From Fragilaria crotonensis (lineage: Eukaryota > Bacillariophyta > Fragilariophyceae > Fragilariales > Fragilariaceae), in contig JAKSYS010000219.1 of assembly GCA_022925895.1 (NCBI GenBank), positions 21,387-85,386 of the forward strand: a DNA stretch of 64,000 nucleotides. The letters run 5' to 3'. The notes under the pieces are model-generated. The model had not been told where the DNA came from. It saw only the letters and a list, made by a program, of their open reading frames with translations, and searched no databases. The translations under genes were made by a program, and so were the position numbers. Below are positions 20,371 to 31,184 of the stretch, one piece after another. How positions within the stretch are numbered: position 1 is the stretch's first letter; every line of letters begins with the position of its first letter.

Positions 20371-23267
20371 AGAGGATGATGCAGACAATAGAAGCCTTTT
20401 TGACGTCATAACCGGCTTGTACTACATGTACACACATCATCAATTGGGCACCCAAGATGCCAACTTCCTCTGACATCAGGAAGCTTCAGGGATTGGATTT
20501 GAATGAGAAATATATGCTCAGTAATTGATAGTAGTTGATATCAAGGGTTCAGACTATACTAGTAGCTAGATAGCTATCATCAGTTCAGACCATCATAGTA
20601 ATCATGTCAATGGAACAAAACATGCTGAATGCCAGCAGCATTGTATCGGTAGTGTATGATGCACAGTGCCAATAAACTACTACTTGCATCCAAAGCCAAT
20701 GTCTAAGATTACAGTAGAAACAGTGCGTTCACATCTGCGTTTTGATTTCACAGCTTGTTTTTTGGTTAAGATGAGCGGACACACTTGACCTGCAAGCCAG
20801 CCAAAATGAGGGATATAATCAAACCTATCGAATGTGTCAGACTCCGTGCTCCAGGTAATGGAATGGTCAAAGAGCTTGTATATGCATATGTGACACATGG
20901 ATGCGTCTGTTTTCATATGATACTAGAAATGATGCGCAAACAAAAGAAATTAAGGAGGTAGCATTGATGGCTGTTATTAGTGAGGTTGGCGTGCGAGCAG
21001 CAGGGTCCTCAGCCTATGCAACACCTTTTTGACTTGGTTGGAGTATCCAATATTACCAGGTAATATAGGTGCTCAAGCAATACATACTATTAATTGTTGA
21101 TATTTGACCTAAAATTATGTTTATTCATCAGCTACCTGTGAACTGATGCTATCACTAACTGAGACCTGAGAACTAATTAAGAAGGTCATAGCAGCATAAG
21201 CTACTGTCTACCACCTTACAGAGGGCATTTGCACCAGAGATGGGAATACTATTGGGCCCAGCCCACCCTAACCCATCGGGTTAAGGGTGTCCTCAATTCT
21301 AATTCTTCAGCAGGCAAGGTACTGCAACAGCTTGTACACACCTTGCTACCTGCTGGGCATCAAATGTCACACCAAGCTACTCTTGTCAAAGAAGATGCAT
21401 TTCATCCTACTACTGCTGCCTGTTGCTACGTTATGATAAGGACAAACTAACGTAAAGCAGCAACCACGTGAAATCATCTGTTGGTACAAGATGAAATCCT
21501 CAGTTAGCTATCTTTCTAACATGCCTTGCCCACGATGGACAAAGAAAGAAATTCGGGTGCACCTCTTTCCTCTTTTCTGTTTGGCAAGATGTAGACAATG
21601 CATTGACAGGAGCACCCACATTCAAGGATGAAATGGAAACCAGGGATTTTTAGTTCCAAATTGGCACAATTTTCTGGATACCTTTTCTGATCTTTCAAAT
21701 CAAACCTCCATCTGTTTTTGCCATCGCTCCCAACTCCAAACACAACAATACATGAACACATACCAATAAACTATGTTGGTGTTGTTCTTTCATGAGGATG
21801 TCAGCAGGATCTAGAGCAACTGCAGACCTCAGGTGCTGCTAGTTGTTCCAACCACTATTGCTAGGACTAATGACTTTTGCCTGGGCCTATAGTCATAACT
21901 ACTTTGATGCATTCTTGACCTCATGAGAAAAATGTCATGGTCTGGCACCATTAGCTACATGGGTTGGAGAACATTGATTCGTGGTTACCAGCAGCCAGCT
22001 ATCCATATTTGTTCTTAGTGTTGTGTGAGGTTTGTCTAGAAAAACTATAAACACTTCACTTAGTTGTTGTATCCACTCAATGATAAATTGTAATCATCTG
22101 CTGCATTGTTGATTTCAAAAATGAATTTGCAGCCTTTTCATCTCATTGGGTCCTGTTGGAGTATATACCCAGATTTCCAGTGGAAACAACACCGTGTGCA
22201 TCTGCCTGATGGATCATAACTCCTGGAACCATTATTGGCTGATGGCCTCATCCCGAACAAGTGGCAAAACATTGGAAATGTATTCTCCTCATCATGAAAG
22301 GTGCAAATGACAATACAAAATTTGGTATGTACGTGACTTCAAAATGCTGACGGTCACTTCAAAACTTCAAAACATGCAGGCCTTGATTCTCAGACAGCAG
22401 CCATGATGGACAAACTGTTGAGAAACTGTTGAGAAACTGCGAGACCCTCCCAAGTTACAAGTGCACATACTCAGGGGTACAAGGGATGAAACGTGTGGCT
22501 CACAGAGCTTGCCTTGTGAATGTATATGAATCCCAGCATGGGACAATGAACGATTCCTTGTGCAGTGTACTCCATGAGATGAATCTGATACATATCAAAT
22601 ACAAGACTGTCACATCAGGGAAATGAAATTGTTGATCCGGATGTATGGGTGGATATCACCAACGTTGGATGTGCGTTGCCAAAAAATCTGCATCAATTTT
22701 CAGCTGGGACGAGGTGCGCAGATCATTTTGGGAGTCCCTTACCATACACCAATTACACATCTACTATAAGCAAGTCCCACTCAGGAATCAGAACATACGC
22801 GCCGTGCCGGGGCTCCCAAGGAAGAGATCGGACAGGTTATGGCTATCTGTGCCATTCGCTCCTAGCCCTGCCAATCATTGACTGTCTGTAGTTTGCTAGT
22901 TGCAACAGGTATCACGTAGCAGATGGAATGCCGGTGCACTCGGCTATGAACGAATCCATCCGAAGCTGGATATCTTAGTTAAGTTATAGCGAGACCTACT
23001 AGGTACGAGAAAGATGCTTCAGCAGACGGTTGGCGCTGAGTAAAAACCTGCAAGAATTTGCGGGTGAAGAATGAATGAGATACATTCATTGGAACTTTCG
23101 CTTTCCGTTCCAGAGCGAGAGAAGATGAATTCGTCGAGTCTTCACCGCATCAGTAAGCGGTAAAGTTTGCTGGCACGTCAATGCAACATTGACACGCTCA
23201 TATCTAGCAGTAGTACGTAGGTTGGCAACTGAAAGTAAGATATTCGGCAGGTAGCAGCTGTTTCGTC
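20371..23267. other. Long intergenic region without recognisable genes; hAT-like end fragment at 21235
   Basis: All ORFs here are under 90 codons and lack domain features. At 21235 CAGAGATGGGAAT begins a segment that continues CCCACCCTAACCCAT-like to about 21290. This matches the complement of the right end of the element at 7229-7551. No partner end or duplicated ATTTGCAC (the 8 bases before it) was found nearby, so it looks like a truncated or solo end. The remainder looks like decayed non-coding sequence. Confidence 0.4.
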
Positions 23268-24140
23268 TTATGAGAGCGTCACTTCCCAGACTTCTATGTC
23301 GTCCACCGAATAAACTGGATCAAGGTCACGGGAAGGTATCCTCCGTGTTCGCAACCCCTTGGCTGCTGCTAATTGTCTGAACTTTTCTCCTGGATGATAT
23401 TCTGAATAGTACCGATGCTCATATGACAGGATGGCAACAGCGTCGTCTTTCATGAGTTCCACAAGGGCATCGACGAGGGGATCAATCGGGTAGAGTTTGG
23501 GCAAGACGCAGTCGGATACCAATATCACATCGAATCTTTCCTTCATCTTGCCACTTCCCCACCAGTACTCACAAACTTCTAGAACCTTACTGTCAAGTAA
23601 ACCTTCATCATGTCGAGAAGCGTTTTCCAGTTGTTGACATGCATCGATGACATTAGCCTGGGCAAGCGTTACCACATTCTGAATTCCATCCGTGCAAACA
23701 ACTCTTCGGGCTCCCAGCACTGCTGCTGCCAAGCTTGTGACACCAGTCCCTGCCCCCAAGTCAATCACAGACTTTTGCCGCACCTTGAGAGGGTACTTTT
23801 CCAAATACTTGAGTAGCACCATGCTGGCCGGCCACACTGTCGCCCCAGTTCCAAATGTTCCTTCAATTTCACCTCGTTGCACTTGCTTGACAGAAAATTG
23901 TATTCCTTCCAACATGAAAATTGGATAATCTTCTGCCTGAGAGTATCGAGACCTCCACCCGAGACTGGACGATTGCTTCTTGACAAAATCACTCGTGACG
24001 CATCGTTTGGTCTTGGAAGGCGACGCACGTTGATCCAACGCGTCGAAGAATGCTGTCGCAGTGGGATGTGGTCGCCTTCGTTGCAATTGAGTTGTCACCT
24101 CTTGAGCCTCCAACTCGGGTGATGATGCCATCGGTGGCAC
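23268..24140 (-). CDS. METTL21-like protein-lysine methyltransferase
   Basis: A single 290-codon frame with the layout of the Methyltransf_16 (METTL21) family. TGATVWPASMVLLKYLEK precedes motif I VIDLGAGTGVTSLAAAVLGA at about residues 125-144, which binds S-adenosylmethionine. Further on are the acidic motif II VVCTDG, then FDVILVSDCVLPKLYPIDPL in place of the usual D-x-x-Y region, and SYEHRYY. Family members trimethylate lysines on chaperones and translation factors, and the target here cannot be read from sequence. The first 60 residues are a variable basic leader. A second Met four residues in (MASSPE) is an alternative start. It is divergent from the HIR gene across a GTAC-rich promoter region. 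Confidence 0.82.
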   Translation of the reverse strand: MPPMASSPELEAQEVTTQLQRRRPHPTATAFFDALDQRASPSKTKRCVTSDFVKKQSSSLGWRSRYSQAEDYPIFMLEGIQFSVKQVQRGEIEGTFGTGATVWPASMVLLKYLEKYPLKVRQKSVIDLGAGTGVTSLAAAVLGARRVVCTDGIQNVVTLAQANVIDACQQLENASRHDEGLLDSKVLEVCEYWWGSGKMKERFDVILVSDCVLPKLYPIDPLVDALVELMKDDAVAILSYEHRYYSEYHPGEKFRQLAAAKGLRTRRIPSRDLDPVYSVDDIEVWEVTLS

Positions 24141-24229
24141 TTGTCGTGATCGCCCAATTCGAATGCGGTGATACGTTTCCAGTGATAATGGAACGTGCGT
24201 TGTTGTTGTTGCTTTTTGCTTACGGTATG

Positions 24230-24430
24230 GTTCTTGTCTGTCATACCAGTACTGTACGAGGTACTTTGTGAACGACGTGCGTCAATACTCTGCCTGATAC
24301 TGTTATACACCGTACAGTAACGGTACCTGGTGCCTGGTACTGTGTACTGTAGTATCATAGGCGCGAGATCATGCGCGACTCGCCAACTACCGGTACTTGC
24401 GGTACGGTTGTACGGTCATACAGTCGCCAG
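24230..24430. promoter_or_regulatory. GTAC-rich divergent promoter region
   Basis: This stretch between two divergent genes holds roughly ten GTAC palindromes (for example in CCAGTACTGTACGAGGTACT and GGTACTTGCGGTACGGTTGT) where about one would be expected by chance. The same enrichment is seen upstream of several other genes in the window. Confidence 0.4.
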
Positions 24431-24748
24431 TCGCGCCTCCCCAATGACTCAGCCGTGGGAGATCGATCAGATTCTGTCGGTAACCAAAGGCCACTCTCAA
24501 CTCAGACGCAGCCTAGATGACAAATCTTTTAATTCCCACAGAGAAGCTGAACCACAAGGTGTGAGTCTGTGAACAAGTGTAATGTGTACTGTAAGTATGC
24601 CAAGGCAAGGCGAGGTAGATAGTACTATTCTCCAGTACGAGTATATCGAATCTGACAACAGCGAACAGCGGTCTTGTTTCATAATTGAGCTGTTATCAAC
24701 GAGAAATTGCATTCCATTTCCTTCTTACATTCATTCTGATTCGATCCG

Positions 24749-25843
24749 ATGTGCATCCCATGCCTCTTCACTATCTCCACCGCCGAAGTGGGCGTTATTG
24801 AAAGATGGGGAAAGTATTCCCGTTTGGTGCAACCTGGTCTGAACGTCATCATGTGTCCCATGGAACAAATGGTGGGACGCTTGTCCTTTCGCGTGCAGCA
24901 GCTCGATGTTCGGGTTGAGACCAAGACTCTGGATAATGTTTTCTTGACAGCCGTCGTTTCGGTCCAGTATCAGATTCTCAAGGAAAAGGTCTATGATGGT
25001 AAGTTCTGTTGCATTCTACCAGTACCATGCGGAGAGCTGCTTGGGCGCAGAACAGTAAAAGCTGAGACGTGGTTCCACCATCCTTCGAGAATATCTCTAA
25101 AAATTATGAAAACAAGCGGTGAATTACTTCTCACGCCATGTCTCTCTCTCTATGATAGCATTCTACGCTCTTACGAATCCGGCACAGCAAATCACTGCTC
25201 ACGTCTACGACGTGATGCGATCCCAGTTGCCCACCCTTGAACTCGATGCCGTCTTTGAAGCCAAGGAAGACCTAGCCCTGGCCGTCAAGAGTCAGCTCTC
25301 CGAAACCATGAGTGCCTTTGGTTATCAGATCCTTCAGACTCTCATTACTGATCTTGATCCTGATCAACGCGTCAAGAATGCCATGAACGAAATCAACTCG
25401 GCCAAGCGACTCAAGTTTGCAGTGGCTGAACGCGCCGAGGGTGATAAGATTTTGCAAGTCAAATCCGCCGAAGCCGAGGCTGAGGCTAAGTACTTGAGCG
25501 GTGTTGGTGTTGCCAAGCAGCGCAAAGCAATTGTGGACGGGTTGAAGAGCAGTATTGTTGATTTTGCGGGCGGTGTCAAAGGATCGAGTACAAAGGAAGT
25601 TATGGATTTGCTTCTCCTGACACAGGTACGTAGTGCGCTATTCATCTTATCTTGTCTACGGCAAACGAAACTGCTTTTGGCGCTGCGCTCACCGCTCTTG
25701 TTCTCGTTCAACAGTATTTCGATATGATCCGCGACGTTGGCCATGCACCACACTGCAGGACTACCTTTGTCCCCTCCAGCAAGAGTTCTGGAGATGAGGT
25801 TCGCAACGCCATGCTTCAAGCAGAATCTTCCAAATTTGTCTAA
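24749..25843 (+). CDS. Hypersensitive-induced response-like SPFH/band 7 protein
   Basis: Three exons: 24749-24998, 25159-25625 and 25715-25843, joined by GT-AG introns of 160 and 89 bp (donors GTAAGT and GTACGT) to give 281 residues. The protein follows plant HIR proteins closely. It has GVIERWGKYSRLVQPGLNVI, then SFRVQQLDVRVETKTLDNVF, the SPFH core with TLITDLDPDQRVKNAMNEIN, an Ala/Glu-rich coiled coil with SAEAEAEAKYLSGVGVAKQR, and VMDLLLLTQYFDMIRDVG across the second junction. SPFH proteins oligomerise at membranes. Plant HIRs sit at the plasma membrane through N-terminal acylation, and the cysteines in MCIPC could serve for that. The start is the first ATG compatible with the family. Confidence 0.9.
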
Positions 25844-25938
25844 TGTATTGCTGCACCTATGTATAGCGTATCGATTCCCGTCAAAGCCGTGGGTGACGGT
25901 ACTGTTTGCGATATTAATTTCTAGTAGAGAACGTGTGC

Positions 25939-28900
25939 CTATTCTGCATCGTCATCGTCAGAGGAGTCACTATCTCCAATGGACATGACTTCGATGTCAC
26001 TGTCGTCATTTGCGGTCGGTTTACTTAGACCAACGACCGTGCTACCACCAATTTGGATTCTACCATCGAGTTGCTTGGGTGGGAGCACCAGCTTGCTCTT
26101 GGATTCCCAGGAGGCGTACTCCTTCTGAGCCGACCCGTCGTCATCTAGAACACCCATGGAAAAGAGTGTATAGTCCAGAAGGAAGGCATTGGCGTACATG
26201 CGATCAAGCCGATCAAAGTGTCGTTCAGCGTACGGTGTAATGCCGGCGAAGATTTCTGGCACGCCATCCGCAGCCGCCAACGTGTGCACGGGAATAGACG
26301 TTACCACCGCCTGAACGACAAGCATCGCAATGTGCGAATTGCGAGCCCGCGTGTTCCAGTCGCGACAATACTTGAGGATCTGAGTAATCTTCTCCATGCC
26401 CCAGGTTTTGGTGTGTTGTTGAAGTGTCCGTAAGCCACTCTGGCCCTTTTGTACGTCATTCTCGACGATGGCATTCAACACTTTCAGGACTTGCCGCGGC
26501 TTTTCAAGGTCGAGCGCAATATCCAAAGCCTGTTCGTACTCCTTGTACCGCAGATGGTTGGCCAGCCTTTGTTCTAACATAATGTTCTTCTCATCTGCGG
26601 CACGTTTTGTCGCCTCTTCTTGTTTCGTCGTGTCGCCCCAGACCACAATCTGTGAATCAGCACCACCTGAGACTAACTTTTTGCCATCGGCAGACACATC
26701 CAACGCCCACACTTTATCTTGATGTCCATCCATCGTAGCTTCACACTCATTCGTTCGGATGGTCCAGAGCTTGATGAGGCCGTCAGCCCCAGCACTCACT
26801 AATTGAAGTCCTCCGGTCAGAAATCGGACACGAAGTGCACTCGCAATATGACCCTGAAACGTACGAACGCAGCAGTGATCATTCAACGACCACAGTTTGA
26901 TGGTCTTATCGCCACTTGATGTCGCAACGACCCTGTCGTAGGGAGAGAACTGACAGTCCCACACACCTCGTTTGTGCCCCTTCAACGTTGCTACAAGTGA
27001 AAGGTCAGTGGCATTCCAAAGTTTGACCAACTTATCTTGAGATCCGGTGGCGACGAGCGAGTCGTTTGGAGCTACCGTAACGATGTTGATATCTTTTTCA
27101 TGTGCTCGTGCACTGCAAAACGTCTTTAGCTCAATCGCTTCTTTAGTTTCGTCAAGTACAGAAGACCCTGGCAAATTCCATCGCTTCAAAGTTCGATCTT
27201 TGCTAGCTGTAACCACGAACGAACCTGCTCCATTAATGGTTGCCTTTCCTGAAACGTCGTATCGACCAATCTTTCGAGAGAGGCCAGTTGCACCAATGGC
27301 TTCCGTGTGACCGGTTGCAAGGCCGATACACTGACAGGTGGACGCCTGCCAAAGTCGCATCGTTTTGTCTTTCCCACACGTGGCAATGTACCGACCGCAG
27401 GGACTCACATCCACGCATAACACCGTGGCAGTGTGACCATTCAAAATTTCGCATGAAAACGTTCCTAGGTCAAAGAGGCGAACTTGAGCGCTGTTCGTCG
27501 CAACGACAGCACGAGTGCACTCATCATCTCCATTTGGCAGAAGTTTCAAATCCAGGACTTCATCATTGTGGCCTACAATGGTTCGCGTGGACAAAAGTTT
27601 CTGATCTTCCGACAAGGATAAGAACTGAAGATTGTGCTCAGCATCGGCGACAATCAGGTGTGCGTCGCTGACATCATCCTGCGAACGAACGTTCAAAGTG
27701 AGGTCCATGTATCCGCCCTTATCCTCCCCGAACATCTGAGCAGGTGGCTGTTCTGCTATACACTCAAATCCAGAGTGATTGTCGGTGCTCCACCATGCGC
27801 TCCAAATTCGCACTGATCCTTTGCTGCCGGCGGTGGCAACCAAAATGTCGCTCGATTTTGATTTTAAGACCACCATCCCTTCGACCTGCTCGTACAGGGG
27901 CTTGGTGTGAATCCTTTGATGCATCTTTGATGGTCCAGGCGTTGCATCTTTGGATCCCTTTTTCTTGCCTTTTTTCGCCTTCGGGGTGTCCTTGACGGTC
28001 GTCAACTTCCACAGGTTCAGAACTGCGTCACGACCCGCCGAAACAAAGAAGTTGTCGTTATTTGGACTCCAATCCAAGCACGTTACAGACCCCATGTGAT
28101 CCCTTAAAACCATGAGATTCTCATCCTTTTCATCACGTAGATTGTGAATTGCAATCGAGCCATCCTCCCGCCCAATGGCGATAATGAGTTGAGTGACATT
28201 GTGAGATTTCCACGCCAACGACGTGACACTTCGCATCCCACCAGACTCGCCACCCTGGTAGGGTCGAAAGACATGTGTTACGAAGGACCCTCGGACATCC
28301 CAAATCCGAACGGATCCATCGACGGAAGCTGTGGCCACAAAAATGTTGGAGGGATGGAACTTCATCAATGTGACGGGCAGGGTGTGGCCGGATTTAGACC
28401 ATGTTTTCACCTCTGTTGGATGCTTCAGAGAGTATTGGCGAATTAACTGATTGCGAGAGCAAGTGATTATCATCTCATCGTTGGAGGAAAGAGCGTAGGC
28501 AGTGATGGCATCACCATCCATACCTTCGTCGTCGTCGTCTTCCCGAGTTGCAACTGCATCTTGTCGAAGCATCCGAATCTTGGTACCTTTGCGGGCGTCA
28601 ACCAATGCAAGATCGCCATCAACGGGCAGAACTAGAAAAGGCGTAACATCATCATCATCATCACCACCATCCCCATTTGTTAATCCCCTTGCTCGACCGT
28701 GAGCAATCTTTCCTCCAGTGTACGTTGGAACATGGGCGGATGTCACAGACCATGATTTCGACAGAGTCACAGCTGCAATCTGCTTTGCGCCTTCATCATC
28801 CCCTTGATCTTCTTGGTGAACTACATCATCGTCATCAATGTCATCTTCGACAACTTGAACGTACTTAATCTCTGTCATGGTCGATGTAGCTGCGTTGTCT

Positions 28901-29013
28901 GATCGTTGCTGCCAACACAAGGCTTCGTCACGAAATTTTTCAAATGGAGAGCAAACGAGCACACGGGTTTGAGCCTGAGAAAAAGGATTGGCGCTGGAGC
29001 TCACGTCGCGCAT
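25939..29013 (-). CDS. UTP13: UTP13/TBL3-like U3 snoRNP WD40 protein (SSU processome)
   Basis: An intact intronless frame of 1024 codons. WD40 repeats run from about residue 80 to 850, for example HTLPVTLMKFHPSNIFVATA, LNGHTATVLCVDVSPCGRYI and LKGHKRGVWDCQFSPYDRVV, forming two predicted propellers. The C-terminal block EQRLANHLRYKEYEQALDIA through QILKYCRDWNTRARNSHIAM is the Utp13-specific helical domain, and the tail is acidic. In yeast and animals the protein belongs to the UTP-B complex that binds U3 snoRNA and drives 18S rRNA processing in the nucleolus. The Met at 28878 (MTEIKYVQVVEDD) is a more conventional start than 29013. An LTR retrotransposon begins 132 bp upstream of 29013. Confidence 0.9.
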   Translation of the reverse strand: MRDVSSSANPFSQAQTRVLVCSPFEKFRDEALCWQQRSDNAATSTMTEIKYVQVVEDDIDDDDVVHQEDQGDDEGAKQIAAVTLSKSWSVTSAHVPTYTGGKIAHGRARGLTNGDGGDDDDDVTPFLVLPVDGDLALVDARKGTKIRMLRQDAVATREDDDDEGMDGDAITAYALSSNDEMIITCSRNQLIRQYSLKHPTEVKTWSKSGHTLPVTLMKFHPSNIFVATASVDGSVRIWDVRGSFVTHVFRPYQGGESGGMRSVTSLAWKSHNVTQLIIAIGREDGSIAIHNLRDEKDENLMVLRDHMGSVTCLDWSPNNDNFFVSAGRDAVLNLWKLTTVKDTPKAKKGKKKGSKDATPGPSKMHQRIHTKPLYEQVEGMVVLKSKSSDILVATAGSKGSVRIWSAWWSTDNHSGFECIAEQPPAQMFGEDKGGYMDLTLNVRSQDDVSDAHLIVADAEHNLQFLSLSEDQKLLSTRTIVGHNDEVLDLKLLPNGDDECTRAVVATNSAQVRLFDLGTFSCEILNGHTATVLCVDVSPCGRYIATCGKDKTMRLWQASTCQCIGLATGHTEAIGATGLSRKIGRYDVSGKATINGAGSFVVTASKDRTLKRWNLPGSSVLDETKEAIELKTFCSARAHEKDINIVTVAPNDSLVATGSQDKLVKLWNATDLSLVATLKGHKRGVWDCQFSPYDRVVATSSGDKTIKLWSLNDHCCVRTFQGHIASALRVRFLTGGLQLVSAGADGLIKLWTIRTNECEATMDGHQDKVWALDVSADGKKLVSGGADSQIVVWGDTTKQEEATKRAADEKNIMLEQRLANHLRYKEYEQALDIALDLEKPRQVLKVLNAIVENDVQKGQSGLRTLQQHTKTWGMEKITQILKYCRDWNTRARNSHIAMLVVQAVVTSIPVHTLAAADGVPEIFAGITPYAERHFDRLDRMYANAFLLDYTLFSMGVLDDDGSAQKEYASWESKSKLVLPPKQLDGRIQIGGSTVVGLSKPTANDDSDIEVMSIGDSDSSDDDDAE

Positions 29014-29140
29014 CGCCCACCAGTGAAAGAACCGTGATTGGACAGCAGAATCGTGACTGAATAAAGGTCAAGATGTCTACCGCGCGTATGATAGGTTGAT
29101 GGTTCGCGCACTGGGCTCCCTGGGAACTGGGAACTGGGAA

Positions 29141-29145
29141 TGTAC
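29141..29145 (+). other. Target site duplication TGTAC, left copy
   Basis: TGTAC directly precedes the left LTR and recurs at 35133-35137 directly after the right LTR. Confidence 0.85.
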
Positions 29146-30042
29146 TGATAGACTTCCAGTATCGCCCTACATATTTTTACATCTATCCCGATCCCTAACT
29201 GACGCCCGTGTGCACAGTAAAACGTTACATCCGTGCTCCAGTAACCAGTGCGACACTGCACGACTGGAATCAAAACTCTCGTCGATTCAAATCATGTTCA
29301 TCTCATCCCATGAGCATGAACACTCATTTTCAAACGAGACTCAACGCCTCGTATACGGACGACCACACCGCGACACGAAACGACGTCTCCGCGAAACGAG
29401 GAGTGTTCCTTATTGTTCCAAAGGAACACTCCCTTCATTCAGACCTCTCATCTGTTGCCCCTCCTCACTCTTCTCACAATTGTCGAAATAATTCATTTTT
29501 AGTGCCACTTACCTTTTCTGCACATACTGTGAATATCTGCACAATCATGAATGAAATTGACCATGACGAATTTTTACCGCCGGTCGTCAAATTGTCAACC
29601 TCACCATACTGTACATATTTCAGTAGTCAGTACGACGGTACTCACTATTACGACAGCACACAACACGGCAATCAGTACAGCAGTACTTTTTGCACATCAC
29701 TTCCTCTGCCCGGCCATAGTCCGTGCACGTCTGAGTCTATCGTTACCGTACATAACGATAAACTATTAGACAGTGCCCACTATGACCAAAGCGATATTAT
29801 TACTAGTCAGTCCCTCGCACATTTATGTAGCGATAGACCGACAGATAGTATACGTATCGTTGTCTGTAGCGGTAGACAGCATTGTATTGCTGTACCGTTT
29901 ATAGACACACTAAGCAGTAGTCAGTGTCGTACTAGACACTTACCTACTGGGGGCGTACCCCGTAACGGTTACGTCCTGGTTCTTAACCCGAACCTTACGC
30001 CGACCTGCGCGTCGACAGGTTCCGTTAACCCGAACCATATCA
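29146..30042 (+). repeat. 5' LTR
   Basis: 897 bp, TG...CA ended. Compared by eye with the 3' copy it shows seven differences: three short indels in the first 70 bp and four substitutions. It contains a perfect 10-bp hairpin, GGAGTGTTCC at 29400-29409 and GGAACACTCC at 29423-29432. Long open frames pass through it but are chance extensions. Confidence 0.92.
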
Positions 30043-30060
30043 TGGTTGCTCGCCAGGCTT
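30043..30060 (+). other. Candidate primer-binding site
   Basis: TGGTTGCTCGCCAGGCTT follows the LTR without a gap. TGG is the complement of the universal tRNA CCA end. The specific tRNA cannot be named from this window. Confidence 0.45.
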
Positions 30061-30305
30061 CTATCCTGGCCGGTCGCCGGGTTCCCTCCCCGGAAACTCC
30101 GAGCCTATTCAATTTAAATTTGGTGCCTAGCACCGATTTAAATTGCTCTAACCTTTGTTCTTTTCCCTTCCAGCTCAACTTTCATACCAGCAGTACATGT
30201 TCCTACTGCCTGAGAATTGAAATTCTCATTCCTTGTGCTCACTTTTTTTTGCAAAACTTGTCTAACCCAACTCACCCTTCATCCTTCAACTTTGCAACTC
30301 TCACC

Positions 30306-31184
30306 ATGGTCAACCCAGCACTAACCCATTTGCCTCCAACTGAGGCCAACTGCCCACCCTCCCATTGTGTCAAGCCTACGAAACACATGGTGAACTATGT
30401 CGCCGCCGACGGCGATTTTGCAGCTCCTTTTGATGCAGATGCACTCAAAAATGCTGCCCTACCTTTCAAGAAGCATTCCTTTTCCTATGTTGCAACTACT
30501 AACACTTCTTCCATTGCTGAATCTAACACCTACAGGCCCAAGAAGAGCCCCAAGCAAGCTCCAGGCCATTTTCAGCGCACCGCAACGGCCCTGACTCCAG
30601 AGCAAGAGTCCGCCGTCATCTCGCGTTTTCTTGAAACCATCGATCAAGAACGCCTCCAAGACACCGACACCAACAACAGAGTTAACTACGCCTGCGAACT
30701 CTCCTACGAAGCAGGATCTACCGATATGGGTCGCTCCCATTCTCTTTCCATCAAACCAGGCGCCATCAACGACAACGCAGCCGCCAAATTCCAAGACAAT
30801 CAAGACAACAACGCGCGCAATACCTTCGCTTCCACCATCATCCCGCGCCAAGAAGACCTCCAACTTGCCTCCTACGAAAGGCCTATCAAGAACCAACGTG
30901 TCAGATTCAATTTTAACGTCGAAACCATCAAGATCAAGAACAACAATGAAGTCGCGAAATGCGACTCTTTCAAGATTCCGGCGACGAACGCCGAAGACCT
31001 CCACTACGACAAGAGGGGTATCATCCAAACCGCCTTGAAAAGGCTCTCCAATGCATGTCTCAATCAAAATTCCGACGAATACTCGAGGAGAAATCGTCCG
31101 AACAGTGGACTGCATCAAAGAATTAGCGCAGAACGTACGTTTTACTACGCCGTGCAAGCGCGAAGCTCGCAAGAGCGATTCTGA
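30306..31184 (+). CDS. Retrotransposon ORF1, upstream Gag region
   Basis: The first ATG after the 5' LTR (CACCATGG context) opens a frame of 292 codons starting MVNPALTHLPPTEANCPPSH. It is polar, rich in Asn, Ser, Thr and Asp, and has no known domain, as is common for N-terminal Gag regions of plant-type and diatom elements. From about 31051 coding potential continues in another frame that overlaps it, so a frameshift, natural or mutational, probably links the two. The frame is also open upstream into the LTR, but that part has LTR composition and is not counted. Confidence 0.5.
   Translation: MVNPALTHLPPTEANCPPSHCVKPTKHMVNYVAADGDFAAPFDADALKNAALPFKKHSFSYVATTNTSSIAESNTYRPKKSPKQAPGHFQRTATALTPEQESAVISRFLETIDQERLQDTDTNNRVNYACELSYEAGSTDMGRSHSLSIKPGAINDNAAAKFQDNQDNNARNTFASTIIPRQEDLQLASYERPIKNQRVRFNFNVETIKIKNNNEVAKCDSFKIPATNAEDLHYDKRGIIQTALKRLSNACLNQNSDEYSRRNRPNSGLHQRISAERTFYYAVQARSSQERF

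Noticed and set aside
29208-30300. Long plus-strand ORF beginning inside the 5' LTR (extends to 31184), and its twin at 34298-35176
   Set aside because: The same open frame occurs in both LTRs and has repeat composition. It is a chance reading of the LTR, and only the part from ATG 30306 is kept.
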